A DNA stretch of 64,000 nt from Idiomarina aquatica (GTDB lineage Bacteria; Pseudomonadota; Gammaproteobacteria; Enterobacterales; Alteromonadaceae), in assembly GCF_004362895.1 (NCBI RefSeq), contig NZ_SNXI01000003.1:124001-188000 (forward strand), read 5' to 3'. The number at the start of each line of letters is the position of its first letter. Within the stretch, counting starts at the first letter, position 1. Below are positions 35,401 through 44,779 of the stretch, one piece after another. The position numbers and the translations under genes were made by a program. The notes beneath the pieces were generated by a model. That model did no database searches and was not told where the DNA came from. It saw only the letters and a program-made list of their open reading frames with translations.

Positions 35401-37089
35401 ATGACCAAACCCAACGATCCATACAGCTTTGCGGCCTGGTGCCGCGAGAGCCTTGTTGACTTTACCAAGTTAAACGCCGAAAAACAGGTGTTTATTGGTT
35501 TTGTGTTGGCTATTGTTGTCGCTGCGTGCGTAAAACTTATCGAGACGACAACGGGCTTACCCAGTGTCTACGAACACCTTATTTATGTGCCACTATTTTT
35601 TGCCGGGCTATTACTCGGGCCTCGTATTGGCGCCCTCGGCGGATTTGTGTGCGGAGTTGCTTTAAGTCCTCTGTCATTCGCCGATGCCGCATTTGCCGAC
35701 AGCGAAATTAGTACCGGTTGGCTACTGAGATTATTATTGTTGACCTTAATGCCATTAATTGCCGGTCTTATAGCGAATTCCGTTAAAGACCTGGTGGCAT
35801 TGGAGAAAAAAGCCAAACATACCTACCAGGGTACTGAGCTACCCAATATGGCAGCCTTTGTTGAGCAACTCAAATCCATAGGTAACGAAGAAGACGCCGA
35901 TACCAAAGATTTAGTCGACATATTTAACTTTAAGCTGCAAAACATGGAGCGTATCCAGCATCAAATAGGTACTGAACGAACCGAAAAGCTAATGCGCCAG
36001 TTAGCAGAACAACTACGCAATATTATCGGTAAGTCAGCTCACATTGGGCAGACCTCTAATAACGAACTAGTTGGTGTGAGTACTGACACGCAGCACTCTC
36101 ACAAAGAACTCGAACAAAAACTAAAAAAGTTACTCGAACGCCCTATTGTCATTGATGGTGTACCCTATCAACTTGATAGCGCAACCGGTGTTCTGCGCAC
36201 CAACCGCGGGCAAGTCAAAGAAAAAGCAGAGCAAGTTGTCGAGCAAGCACAACACCACGCGTTCGAAGCCCGTGAACAAAATAAAAACTTTTCGTTTTTA
36301 GAGCAGGACGATGCCATAGAATCTATTTCCGACGTGTCGTTCTCACGGCAGCTAACCGAAGCCATCGAAAGCAATGACATCCGCTTATATTACCAGCCAA
36401 GGCTAAACGCCAATACCGGCTATTTTTCGGTCTTAGAGGCCATTGTTAAATGGACCGATCCCAAGCGCGGTGATATGACTACCGATGAATTCCGACCTCT
36501 CATAGAAGAAGCAGCGTTAACCGAACAATTTACGTCGTGGATGGTGAAAAAAGCCTTTGAAGATATTCGCGAATGGCAAAAGAATAGCTTTGTGGTACGC
36601 GTTTCACTGCACATTACCTTAAATGATATCGTCGAGCCCAACGTCCTCAACGCGGTCGCCCGAGAGCTACAGGAATCCAAGTTCCCGCCCCGCGACTTCA
36701 GCCTGGAAGTGAGTGAAAAGTCGTTGATGCGAATATCCGATAAAGCAAAACGTTATTTAGAAAAACTACGTGGTATTGGTGTAAACATTATTGCCGATCA
36801 TTTTGGTGAAGGCGCTTCTACCATACAGTCCTTATTCGTTTTGCCCGTCGATGCCGTGAAGCTCTCAGAAGACTTGGTTAAAAAGGCGACCTCTAACAGC
36901 GATAAAAAACGGGCCTTGTCATCCATGGTTAAAATGGCACGTTCGCGCGGCTTAAAAACGATCGCGACAGGGGTAGATGACCGTAGTAAGTTATTACTAT
37001 TAAAACAAATTGGTTGTGAGGAGTTACAAGGCGCTATTTTGAGTAAAGCACAGCCAAAAGACGAAATACCATGGGCAAGAATACGATGA
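35401..37089 (+). CDS. Membrane protein with degenerate GGDEF and degenerate EAL domains
   Basis: Protein of 562 residues with an N-terminal membrane region of about four helices (residues ~28-125). A GGDEF-like domain (~140-275) follows in which the signature is reduced to NNELV. The EAL domain (~320-560) has EAI in place of EAL, SLHIT where the catalytic Asn is expected, and ADHFGEG in place of DDFGTG. The residues needed for metal binding and hydrolysis are thus partly lost. It is probably a c-di-GMP receptor or a partner protein, not an enzyme. The stop overlaps the next GGDEF-EAL gene start. Confidence 0.85.
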   Translation: MTKPNDPYSFAAWCRESLVDFTKLNAEKQVFIGFVLAIVVAACVKLIETTTGLPSVYEHLIYVPLFFAGLLLGPRIGALGGFVCGVALSPLSFADAAFADSEISTGWLLRLLLLTLMPLIAGLIANSVKDLVALEKKAKHTYQGTELPNMAAFVEQLKSIGNEEDADTKDLVDIFNFKLQNMERIQHQIGTERTEKLMRQLAEQLRNIIGKSAHIGQTSNNELVGVSTDTQHSHKELEQKLKKLLERPIVIDGVPYQLDSATGVLRTNRGQVKEKAEQVVEQAQHHAFEAREQNKNFSFLEQDDAIESISDVSFSRQLTEAIESNDIRLYYQPRLNANTGYFSVLEAIVKWTDPKRGDMTTDEFRPLIEEAALTEQFTSWMVKKAFEDIREWQKNSFVVRVSLHITLNDIVEPNVLNAVARELQESKFPPRDFSLEVSEKSLMRISDKAKRYLEKLRGIGVNIIADHFGEGASTIQSLFVLPVDAVKLSEDLVKKATSNSDKKRALSSMVKMARSRGLKTIATGVDDRSKLLLLKQIGCEELQGAILSKAQPKDEIPWARIR

Positions 37090-39296
37090 GCAAGCAGCAA
37101 GACAAACCTTGGTACCAACGCTCAACGCTTCGCTCTGTTGCGTTGTATGTTACCTTGATTGTAGCCATGGAAGCTATCATGATTGTCGTGTCCGAATGGG
37201 CGAGCCTACCTGATGACGTTACGCTCTGGTTACGCCACGCACAACCGTGGGTGGTAATTGTTTTATCGGTTATTTTTATTGTCATATATGGTCGCTCCTG
37301 GCAAAAACACTACCGCCGACCCACTGACTTGCTCAGTGATTACCTGGAGAATAGCCCTACTATTCATTTTGAGTTACGTCGTGAGAACGATAATTTTCGA
37401 GTGCATTGGGTTAGCAAGAATGCAGAAAAGCTTTTAGGTTATTCTGTCGATGAAATTAAAGCGTCAAACTGGTGGTTCAATCATTTACATCCGGCGGACC
37501 GCAATACGGTAGTTAAAAAAGCAATTCGCGGCGTCGAAGAACCTGAATTTCTTTACGAATACCGCTTTCAACATGCCGATGGGCATTACATCTGGATCCG
37601 CGATCAAATCCGTCAGGACGACGACTCCGGCAAGCGCATAAAAGGCTCCTGGCTAAATATTTCGACGGAATTTAATTCCCCTGCCGACTCTCCCAATACT
37701 GAGATCAGCCAACATTTTATGATTGGCCAGGCGGAGTTAGATAACGAAAGACGCGTCAGCCACATTGATAAACATTTTGAGAAAATCATCGGCCTGAGTA
37801 ACGACGAAGTCAAAGGTACACGGCTGGAGGATATTCTCACCCCAGTTCATTCACAGAAAAGTGCCACATTTGAGCCCGGCGAAACCCTAGCTGTTGTGGG
37901 CCGACGCAAGGATTTCACACGTTTTAAAGCACAACTTATTGTAAAACAGTGTGACAAAACCGACCGCTTAATTGCCTGTCTGGCCGACCTCTCTCATATC
38001 GAGCAACAATATCACCAGCTTGTGCAAGAGGCTTATCACGACGAAACAACGGGCTTACCCAACCTTCGTAACTTACATGAGAGCTTTAATGAGTTGATCA
38101 ACAGCTTACCTGATGATCGCCTTGCCGCATTGGTCACCATTAACATCAACCAGTTTTATCAGCTTACCAAGCGCTATGGTGGGCTAGTTGGCGCTCAGGC
38201 ATTGCAACGCATAGCCCGCCGCTTAAAAGAGGCCTTGCCTTTTGGCAGTAAACTTTACTCCGCCGGTAACGACGAGTTTATTGTGTTGATTAATAACATC
38301 ACTGAATACATTGATGTTCAGGTTATTAGCGATAAGTTACTCTCAGTTTTCGAGCAAAAATTAGTTATTAATCACGATGCACAGTTTCACCTAACCTGCA
38401 GCGCAGGTGCCAGTATCTATCCACTGGATGGTTATGATAGTGAGCAACTGGTCACTCAGTCCAGAGCGGCTATGTTAGCCGCTCGCCATGGTCACGCCAG
38501 TAATGCAGTCATTTTTCAGCAGGATGTCGAGCAGCCGTCACATACACAATTGCAATTGGCCGAGGATATTCAGTCAGCCTTACAAAAACAACAACTCGAA
38601 ATGTTTTACCAGCCTATCCTGGACGATCAGCGCCGCGTTGTCGCCGCCGAAGCGCTGTTGCGCTGGCATCATCCAGAGTTCGGTTTATTGAGTGCCGGTG
38701 AGTTCCTGCGCCATGCGGAGCATGGCAACGCCTTAACTGAAATCGGTTTTTGGGTATTGTCATCGGTATGCAACCAATTAGCGCAATGGCAAGATGACAA
38801 TTCGCCCATCAAACGGGTGTCCATAAATTTATCAACTTCACAGCTGTCCAGCCAGTTGAGCAGTGAGTTTGCGCGTCAACTAGCCGATAATCCCGAGTTA
38901 CAAGGTGGATTGGCGATAGAGGTGTCAGAAGGCGCGCTTAATGAAGCTGATGAGGCCATCAACGGCACCATTCAGCAGTTATCACAACTCGGTATCGCAG
39001 TAATTATTGACGACTTTGGTACCGGCTTTTCTAGTTTAAACTATTTAGCCGATTACCCCATTGATACCGTAAAAATCGATCGTAGCTTAGTTCGAAGCCT
39101 GACCGATAATGAACGCACGCAACGCATTGTGGCGGCAATGATTAAAATTGCAAAAGAAGCCGGTGTCGAGGTTATCGCCGAAGGTATCGAGAATGAAAAG
39201 CAATTGGAACTGATACTGCAACTTGGCTGTCAGAAGTGGCAGGGTCATTTAATTCATCCCGCAAAACCTGTCGGTGAACTAATTAACCTCGACTAA
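37086..39296 (+). CDS. PAS-GGDEF-EAL protein, probable c-di-GMP phosphodiesterase
   Basis: Protein of 736 residues if started at the ATG overlapping the previous stop (ATGA); an in-frame ATG 15 nt upstream is also possible. Two N-terminal membrane helices precede a PAS domain (~85-185, EKLLGYSVDEIKASNWWFNHLHPAD, HYIWIRDQIR), a second PAS-like segment, and a GGDEF domain with the altered signature AGNDEF. The EAL domain has all main residues: EALLRW, SINLS, EVSE, DDFGTG, KIDRS and EGIE. It is therefore likely an active c-di-GMP hydrolase with a defective or regulatory GGDEF. Coupling with the inactive upstream paralogue suggests they act together. Confidence 0.88.
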   Translation: MSKQQDKPWYQRSTLRSVALYVTLIVAMEAIMIVVSEWASLPDDVTLWLRHAQPWVVIVLSVIFIVIYGRSWQKHYRRPTDLLSDYLENSPTIHFELRRENDNFRVHWVSKNAEKLLGYSVDEIKASNWWFNHLHPADRNTVVKKAIRGVEEPEFLYEYRFQHADGHYIWIRDQIRQDDDSGKRIKGSWLNISTEFNSPADSPNTEISQHFMIGQAELDNERRVSHIDKHFEKIIGLSNDEVKGTRLEDILTPVHSQKSATFEPGETLAVVGRRKDFTRFKAQLIVKQCDKTDRLIACLADLSHIEQQYHQLVQEAYHDETTGLPNLRNLHESFNELINSLPDDRLAALVTININQFYQLTKRYGGLVGAQALQRIARRLKEALPFGSKLYSAGNDEFIVLINNITEYIDVQVISDKLLSVFEQKLVINHDAQFHLTCSAGASIYPLDGYDSEQLVTQSRAAMLAARHGHASNAVIFQQDVEQPSHTQLQLAEDIQSALQKQQLEMFYQPILDDQRRVVAAEALLRWHHPEFGLLSAGEFLRHAEHGNALTEIGFWVLSSVCNQLAQWQDDNSPIKRVSINLSTSQLSSQLSSEFARQLADNPELQGGLAIEVSEGALNEADEAINGTIQQLSQLGIAVIIDDFGTGFSSLNYLADYPIDTVKIDRSLVRSLTDNERTQRIVAAMIKIAKEAGVEVIAEGIENEKQLELILQLGCQKWQGHLIHPAKPVGELINLD

Positions 39297-39360
39297 TATC
39301 CCCTGTTAAGTACAACATTTGTTATTATTAATGGGAACGATTCTAACTTAAGAGATAATA

Positions 39361-39687
39361 GTGACTATGAACCCGGAAGTGATGAGAGCCTCATCCGCTC
39401 AGGCGGCGCGAGTGATGCAACTGTTGTCGCACCCTGACCGGTTATTAATTTTATGCTTACTTAGCGAAGGTGAGTTTACTGTAGGTGAAATCGAGCAACG
39501 ACTCGAGTTACACCAGCCGATGTTGTCGCAACATTTAAACCGCTTGCGTCAACAAAACCTGGTCAGCACGCGACGTGAAGGTAAATACATTCATTATCAG
39601 CTAGCTGACGAGCGTACGGAAAAAATAATGAATCTTCTATACAGTTTATACTGTCACAACGCAAAATCAGTTGAGACATCAGTATGA
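39361..39687 (+). CDS. ArsR-family repressor with BigR/SqrR-type cysteine pair
   Basis: Winged-helix ArsR/SmtB regulator of 108 residues (GTG start; ATG two codons later is possible). The recognition region is VGEIEQRLELHQPMLSQHLN. It has exactly two cysteines, C32 in LLILCLLSEGEF and C98 in SLYCHN, 66 residues apart. The known persulfide sensors BigR (C42/C108) and SqrR (C41/C107) have the same spacing, and E. coli YgaV has the same motifs. No metal-binding motif is seen. It is likely a repressor released by sulfane sulfur; the sulfide-oxidation and cytochrome bd genes at 46.9-58.7 kb are plausible targets. Confidence 0.85.
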   Translation: MTMNPEVMRASSAQAARVMQLLSHPDRLLILCLLSEGEFTVGEIEQRLELHQPMLSQHLNRLRQQNLVSTRREGKYIHYQLADERTEKIMNLLYSLYCHNAKSVETSV

Positions 39688-39899
39688 CCACAGATAGCAA
39701 CGATCGCGATAGAGACCGCATTTATCAAGTGTCCACTAATCGCGGTCGCTCGTCACACAAGCTGCGCTATGTCGAGGCATCGGCCCCGGCTGACGGCGAC
39801 TGCCGCATGTGCATAGGTTCAATTGCTGACCAACCTAAGGCTCGTCCTGTAACATCGGTTCAAGATGACGACGAATCGCCTCGACGTGAGGATCAGTGA
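39684..39899 (+). CDS. Possible small CxxC protein coupled to the ArsR gene
   Basis: A 71-codon frame whose ATG overlaps the ArsR stop (ATGA), which favours coupled translation. The product is very hydrophilic, rich in Asp and Arg, with one DCRMC (CxxC) motif near residue 40. I do not recognise a family. The last 65 nt overlap the convergent ChaC gene, which weakens the case. It may be a real short protein or a chance frame. Confidence 0.35.
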   Translation: MTTDSNDRDRDRIYQVSTNRGRSSHKLRYVEASAPADGDCRMCIGSIADQPKARPVTSVQDDDESPRREDQ

Positions 39900-40410
39900 C
39901 CCCGAGTTCGGCCAACCCATCCGACAGCTTTAGCAAGTACTCGGTATTTTTACCGCTGGGTCCTACTGAATCAGCTATATGTTTTGCGATATCAGCCTCG
40001 TCAGCTTCACCTAAGAACGCTGCATTATCCTCTGTAGCGATGTAAACCAAGCCCTCAGCCTGAGTTCCGTCAGTAAATGTCATTGGGGTAAAAAAGCGCA
40101 AGTAGCCGTTTTTCTCGCGATGATCCAGGTGCTCAAAGACGTCCGGACTAACCCGGTAGGCCATGCCTGTGCAACGCTCGCCGGGAGTTTTTATTAATGT
40201 CAGCACTCTGCCTGGCTGTTCCGGTGTGCCACGGTGGTCATGCGAGCCTTGCCAAAAGCGACGACTCCAACCCTCTATAGAAGCAGGTTGGCGTTCAAGG
40301 TATGGAAAATCTACCTTATAGATTAGTGACCCGTAGCCAAACAGCCAAACGGACTCATGCTGACTTAAATCCTGACGTTGTTTATTGATCGCGGTGGTGT
40401 CATGCGGCAT
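39835..40410 (-). CDS. Gamma-glutamylcyclotransferase, ChaC-like
   Basis: Enzyme of 191 residues of the ChaC branch, which cleaves cytosolic glutathione to 5-oxoproline and cysteinyl-glycine. The substrate-binding motif FGYGSLIYK is at the N-terminus, followed by GWSRRFWQGSHDHRGTPEQPGRVLTLI. The expected acidic catalytic residue lies in the segment DHREKNGY. It stands alone on the minus strand, with 25 nt to the chemotaxis receptor upstream. A role in glutathione turnover fits the thiol/sulfur theme of the region, but this is circumstantial. Confidence 0.9.
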   Translation of the reverse strand: MPHDTTAINKQRQDLSQHESVWLFGYGSLIYKVDFPYLERQPASIEGWSRRFWQGSHDHRGTPEQPGRVLTLIKTPGERCTGMAYRVSPDVFEHLDHREKNGYLRFFTPMTFTDGTQAEGLVYIATEDNAAFLGEADEADIAKHIADSVGPSGKNTEYLLKLSDGLAELGVTDPHVEAIRRHLEPMLQDEP

Positions 40411-40435
40411 ACAGCTTTCTCGCTTGTTGGCATCG

Positions 40436-42001
40436 TTATGCAGGCCTATAGCCTACCCGAAAACCTCCCCAATGTTTACCCTCCACATAAATCGGAACGG
40501 AAAGGTCGTGCATGACTTCACCTGTGTCACGTTTATAAGTCTGCAATAGCAATTTCTGCGTATGAGCACCACAGCGGCTACCCGTTGGGTCATCAAAAAT
40601 ACGACGTGAACGATTACCCACTAAGTCTTGCTCATAATCACCGGTTAAAGGCTGATTAAAACGATCATTGTGGCGCGCAACATAGCCATTGGGATCCGTG
40701 GTAATCGCATAGATAAGATCACTATTCTGACCGAGCACTGGCTCTTGAATGGGCGGTAGGTGTTGTGCCAGATATGCCGTATATGCGGTTTCATACTTTG
40801 CCGGAGAGACGCCCTCGACTGGCTGATAATTGCGATCAAATAGCTGCTCGCGGGTTAATTCATTGCGCGCCAGCGCATTCTCAAAACAAACTGCAATTTG
40901 ATCAGCAGCCGCACGTGCAAGACGGAATATTTCACCATGTTCGGTACCATCATTTTCGTCAACCAGTAGCCCAAATAGTTGCTCTGACTGCTGCTCTAAT
41001 TGTTTTGCCTGCTTTTCTACTTGTCCCAGCTGTTGCTTGCGTGTACTGAGGTCGTTTAACGCATGTAGCACATTATCAGCGTTCGCTTGCATCAATTCAC
41101 GGTTATTGGTCGATAAACTAGCCATCGTTGCTACTTTTTCACTGGCATCTGATGACTGCTCCGCGAGCTGCTGTAGTTGCTCCGACAACTGTTCACTACT
41201 AGCCGCCTGCACGCTAATATCCTCGGCTAATTGTCGAATACTTGTTACCGCCGCCGACGTACGTGTACGAATACTACCAACCAGTTCAGATACTTCTACA
41301 GTGGCTGTGCCCGTTCGTCCCGCGAGCGTTCTTACCTCGTCGGCAACCACCGCAAATCCGCGTCCATGTTCTCCCGCTCGAGCCGACTCAATTGATGCAT
41401 TTAATGCCAGCAGATTGGTTTGTTCTGCAATGCTTTCAATCACATCCGTAACCTTGGCAATTTTATCAGCGGTTTGTTGCAGCTCGTCCAGCGTAGCCGC
41501 AGCTTCGCGATTTTGTTCCACGATCTTCCTAATACCATTTGCTAATTGCTGCATAGACAACTTGCCACGTTCGCTAATGGTCTTGGTTTGCTCCGTGGTA
41601 GCAGCAACCGAATCCGTCGCCAGGTTAATTTGTTCTGCCTGCTGTTGCGCTTGATTAGCAGACGCTGCCGACTCATCTAATCGCTCATTGACCGCACTAA
41701 TCACTTTTACCAGGTCACTAATTGCAAAACTCAGCTCAGCGGTAGCAATCGCGTTAGAACCGGAGTTTTCAGTGACGTAACGTAAGGTGTCATCGAGCGG
41801 CTGTGTATCCTGAGCAGACGCAGCCGACGTCTGTATTTGTTGTTGCCGACGCAGTAGTACAAACATCGAGCTCAGTAATAACGCCATTAACATCGCGTTT
41901 ATGAACATCATTAAAACTGATTCCTGAAACAGAAGTGGCAACAACACCAACCCAACAGCACTGGCAACGGCTACTATCCAAACCAAATAGCGCGTACTCA
42001 A
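40436..42001 (-). CDS. Methyl-accepting chemotaxis protein with C-terminal sensor domain
   Basis: Receptor of 521 residues. Two closely spaced membrane helices at the N-terminus (about 5-48) leave almost no periplasmic domain. The signalling domain spans about 90-340 with the hairpin tip [34 protein letters not shown]-terminal cytosolic Cache/PAS-like domain (about 390-521) carries [44 protein letters not shown]. Input is therefore probably an intracellular signal rather than an external ligand. No other chemotaxis genes are nearby. Confidence 0.9.
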   Translation of the reverse strand: MSTRYLVWIVAVASAVGLVLLPLLFQESVLMMFINAMLMALLLSSMFVLLRRQQQIQTSAASAQDTQPLDDTLRYVTENSGSNAIATAELSFAISDLVKVISAVNERLDESAASANQAQQQAEQINLATDSVAATTEQTKTISERGKLSMQQLANGIRKIVEQNREAAATLDELQQTADKIAKVTDVIESIAEQTNLLALNASIESARAGEHGRGFAVVADEVRTLAGRTGTATVEVSELVGSIRTRTSAAVTSIRQLAEDISVQAASSEQLSEQLQQLAEQSSDASEKVATMASLSTNNRELMQANADNVLHALNDLSTRKQQLGQVEKQAKQLEQQSEQLFGLLVDENDGTEHGEIFRLARAAADQIAVCFENALARNELTREQLFDRNYQPVEGVSPAKYETAYTAYLAQHLPPIQEPVLGQNSDLIYAITTDPNGYVARHNDRFNQPLTGDYEQDLVGNRSRRIFDDPTGSRCGAHTQKLLLQTYKRDTGEVMHDLSVPIYVEGKHWGGFRVGYRPA

Positions 42002-42163
42002 TGGTCTAACTCCTCAACGCTAAAATTGTCTACTTGGCTATGATTCGCGCAAAAAACATACAAAGTAAACCCGACGATAGTCGTAATAGCCGTATTAATT
42101 GACACACGACAAAGGACATTGCACTCTTTACACAATTAACTCTAGCTGCGGACGGAGCAAGCC

Positions 42164-42658
42164 ATGAGCAACAAAACCGTTGCTGAACATTTAGCCCAAT
42201 ACGGCGATTACCATCGTGACCGCCGTAATATCATGACCCACTTAGTCGGCATACCGATGATCGTTATCGCCATTTTGACGTTACTCAGCCGTCCCGAGTT
42301 CTCGGTGGCCTATCTATTGCTGACGCCGGCCAATATTGTGGTTTTTGCCGCTGTCATTTTCTATATTCGGCTAGACATTAAGCTCGGTCTGTTGATGACT
42401 GTGCTGCTGTGGCTCTGCCTAAGTCTGGGCCGTGACATTGCTGCGATGAGTACCCTAGCCTGGCTCAGCTGGGGAATCGGCTTATTCATTGTTGGCTGGA
42501 CTTTTCAGTTTATCGGGCATTATTACGAAGGCCGTAAACCGGCATTTGTCGACGACATTATCGGTTTAGCGATTGGCCCGCTATTTGTCGTTGCTGAGGT
42601 AGTATTTATGCTGGGACTTCGTCCGGAACTGAAGCGTCAAGTTGAGCAACAGCGATGA
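42164..42658 (+). CDS. Mpo1-like (DUF962) membrane protein
   Basis: Membrane protein of 164 residues with about four helices. The family motifs are NIMTHLVGIP near residue 25, FQFIGHYYEGRKPAFVDD near 115, and GPLFVVAEV. Conserved histidines fit the Fe(II)-dependent dioxygenase activity shown for yeast Mpo1, which shortens 2-hydroxy fatty acids. The bacterial role is not established. It overlaps the downstream MscS-family gene by 4 nt. Confidence 0.9.
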   Translation: MSNKTVAEHLAQYGDYHRDRRNIMTHLVGIPMIVIAILTLLSRPEFSVAYLLLTPANIVVFAAVIFYIRLDIKLGLLMTVLLWLCLSLGRDIAAMSTLAWLSWGIGLFIVGWTFQFIGHYYEGRKPAFVDDIIGLAIGPLFVVAEVVFMLGLRPELKRQVEQQR

Positions 42659-43920
42659 ATTACCCTCAGTGGTTTACAGACTGGGCTGACCAACAGCCCT
42701 GGGCCTACACAATGGCTGCCCTGGCTATCCTGATTATTGCGGTTTGGCTATCGCAGTTTATTACTAAGCACATCCTGCTGCGCGGGGTCAGCAAACTGCT
42801 GTCGCGTACCGAACTAGGCAGTGACCCAAGTGTCGGCTTAAAAATTATTGTTGGGCGCTTGGCACAAGTTGTTCCGGCCTTGATATTGTCAGCCGGTATC
42901 GCCTATGTCCCCGAGTTGCCCGAGTGGGTCGTTACCGTTATCCGTAACGTTGCCATAGCCTATATTGCATTAACTGTGGCTCGTGCCTTTAGCGCCGCGA
43001 TGAGTAGCGTTAATGAAATCTACATGCGCCGCCCCGGATCTTATTTAAAGCCAATAAAAGGCTATTTGCAGATTGCCCAGATTATTGTTTATCTGATAGC
43101 TGCCATTCTGATCATTGCCGCGTTAATTGATAAGTCACCAGTCATTTTACTGTCCGGTATCGGTGCTATGGGTGCGGTAACACTGTTGGTCTTTCAGGAT
43201 ACTATTCTATCTTTTGTTGCCAGCATTCAGCTGTCATCAAACGATATGATCCGCGTCGGTGACTGGATTGAAATGCCCCAGGTTAATGCCGACGGTGAAG
43301 TTATTGATATGGCGCTACACACCGTACGCGTTCAGAACTGGGATAAAACCATTACCTCCATCCCCACTAAGCGTCTGATATCTGACTCTTTTAAAAACTG
43401 GCGCGGCATGCAAGATGCGGGTGGCCGCCGTATAAAACGCTCGCTGTTTATCGATCAAACCAGTATCGATTTTCTCAACCAGGATAAACTCAACGAATTA
43501 AGCAAACTGGCGCTATTAAAAGACTACGTCAATACCAAACAATGTGAGATTAACGACTGGAACCGTGAGCTTGTCAGTCAGGGCAAAGACGCCATGAATG
43601 GTCGCCACATGACCAATATTGGTACCTTTAGAGCCTATGTTCAGAACTACCTGATCCATCACCCTAAAGTTCATCAGGGCATGACCCTGATGGTGCGCCA
43701 ACTAAGCCCTACGCCACAGGGCCTGCCGCTGGAAATCTATTGTTTTACCAATGATATTCGGTGGGAATATTATGAAGGCATCCAGGCTGATATTTTTGAC
43801 CACTTGTATGCCATTTTACCGCGTTTTGGCCTGGCTGTGTTCCAGGAGCCCAGCGGCATTGACATCCGGAACTCTGTTGCGAAGTTAGCAAGTCTTAGCG
43901 TTGAGCCTGGCAAAGGTTAG
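42655..43920 (+). CDS. MscS-family mechanosensitive channel (YbdG-like)
   Basis: Inner-membrane channel of 421 residues. About five helices precede the pore helix GIGAMGAVTLLVFQDTILSFVASIQL. The cytosolic beta domain follows (VGDWIEMPQVNADGEVIDMALHTVRVQNWDKTITSIPTKRL). Length and the long C-terminal domain resemble the YbdG branch rather than the short MscS. It is translationally coupled to the Mpo1-like gene (ATGA). Confidence 0.91.
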   Translation: MNYPQWFTDWADQQPWAYTMAALAILIIAVWLSQFITKHILLRGVSKLLSRTELGSDPSVGLKIIVGRLAQVVPALILSAGIAYVPELPEWVVTVIRNVAIAYIALTVARAFSAAMSSVNEIYMRRPGSYLKPIKGYLQIAQIIVYLIAAILIIAALIDKSPVILLSGIGAMGAVTLLVFQDTILSFVASIQLSSNDMIRVGDWIEMPQVNADGEVIDMALHTVRVQNWDKTITSIPTKRLISDSFKNWRGMQDAGGRRIKRSLFIDQTSIDFLNQDKLNELSKLALLKDYVNTKQCEINDWNRELVSQGKDAMNGRHMTNIGTFRAYVQNYLIHHPKVHQGMTLMVRQLSPTPQGLPLEIYCFTNDIRWEYYEGIQADIFDHLYAILPRFGLAVFQEPSGIDIRNSVAKLASLSVEPGKG

Positions 43921-43960
43921 TTGTATAGTTCCACGACTCTTTGTGGTAACAGGCGCATTC

Positions 43961-44779
43961 ATGACAACTATCAAGTGGTACACTTTTTTTATTACCTTTG
44001 CGTTATTACTGATACCGTCAGCCGCGGCTGACCAAAATGTCAGTTTTAGCGCAGTGCTTGATCAACCTTTTAACGAGCCATCCGGTCAGCTTGTTTATGG
44101 CCATGACGAGAACCAAAAAGTCATGCACTGGACCGCCGCTGATGCCAAAGCTGACATTGTCTTTATTCATGGTGGCTGCTGGTTGTCTGCTTACGATATA
44201 AAGCACACTTACGCGATGAGTAGCGCGCTTAATGAGGCCGGCTATTCAGTTTATTCAATCGAATATCGCCGCACCGGCGATACTGGCGGCGGCTGGCCGA
44301 CCACCTATAACGATATTCAACGCGGTTTTTCTGAAGTTTTAACGCACCGGACTTCAAAGCGCCCGCTTGTCGTTATGGGTCATTCTGCCGGTGGACATTT
44401 GGGCTTATTATTAGCAAGCAGTGAAGACTTTAAGCAGCAAATCGATGGGGTTATCGGCCTGGCTGCGATAACCGATATTAATGCCTATGCGCAAGGCAAG
44501 AACAGTTGTGAACGTGTTACCGCTGATTTTATGGGTGGCACACCACAGCAACGTGCCGACGCTTACCGGGATGCGAATCCCGTCAACTACTCGGCTCACA
44601 GCAATACCACCTTATTACAAGGCGATGCTGATCGCATTGTGGCGCCATCCTACGCTGCAAAGTTACCTCGGGCTGCGGTAAAAGTCGTACCCGAAGCAGG
44701 ACACTTTGACTGGGTTCATCCCAATACCAAAGCCTTTACTACCTTGCTGGACACCCTGGAGCAGTTAACTAATGATTAA
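43961..44779 (+). CDS. Exported alpha/beta hydrolase, kynurenine formamidase-like
   Basis: A 272-residue protein starting at MTTIKWYTFF; the longer frame has a 20-residue unconserved leader overlapping the MscS gene. A signal peptide ends near residue 22 (PSAAADQ). The oxyanion motif HGGCW and the nucleophile GHSAGGHLG are those of the arylformamidase/carboxylesterase group. The final acid and His are likely in LLQGDADRIV and PEAGHFDWVHP. It overlaps kynureninase by 8 nt, which supports N-formylkynurenine or a related ester as substrate. A periplasmic formamidase would be unusual, so a general esterase remains possible. Confidence 0.8.
   Translation: MTTIKWYTFFITFALLLIPSAAADQNVSFSAVLDQPFNEPSGQLVYGHDENQKVMHWTAADAKADIVFIHGGCWLSAYDIKHTYAMSSALNEAGYSVYSIEYRRTGDTGGGWPTTYNDIQRGFSEVLTHRTSKRPLVVMGHSAGGHLGLLLASSEDFKQQIDGVIGLAAITDINAYAQGKNSCERVTADFMGGTPQQRADAYRDANPVNYSAHSNTTLLQGDADRIVAPSYAAKLPRAAVKVVPEAGHFDWVHPNTKAFTTLLDTLEQLTND

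Noticed and set aside
41037-41654. 205-codon plus-strand frame
   Set aside because: Exactly antisense to the chemoreceptor signalling domain; low-complexity Ser/Ala/Cys composition typical of shadow frames.
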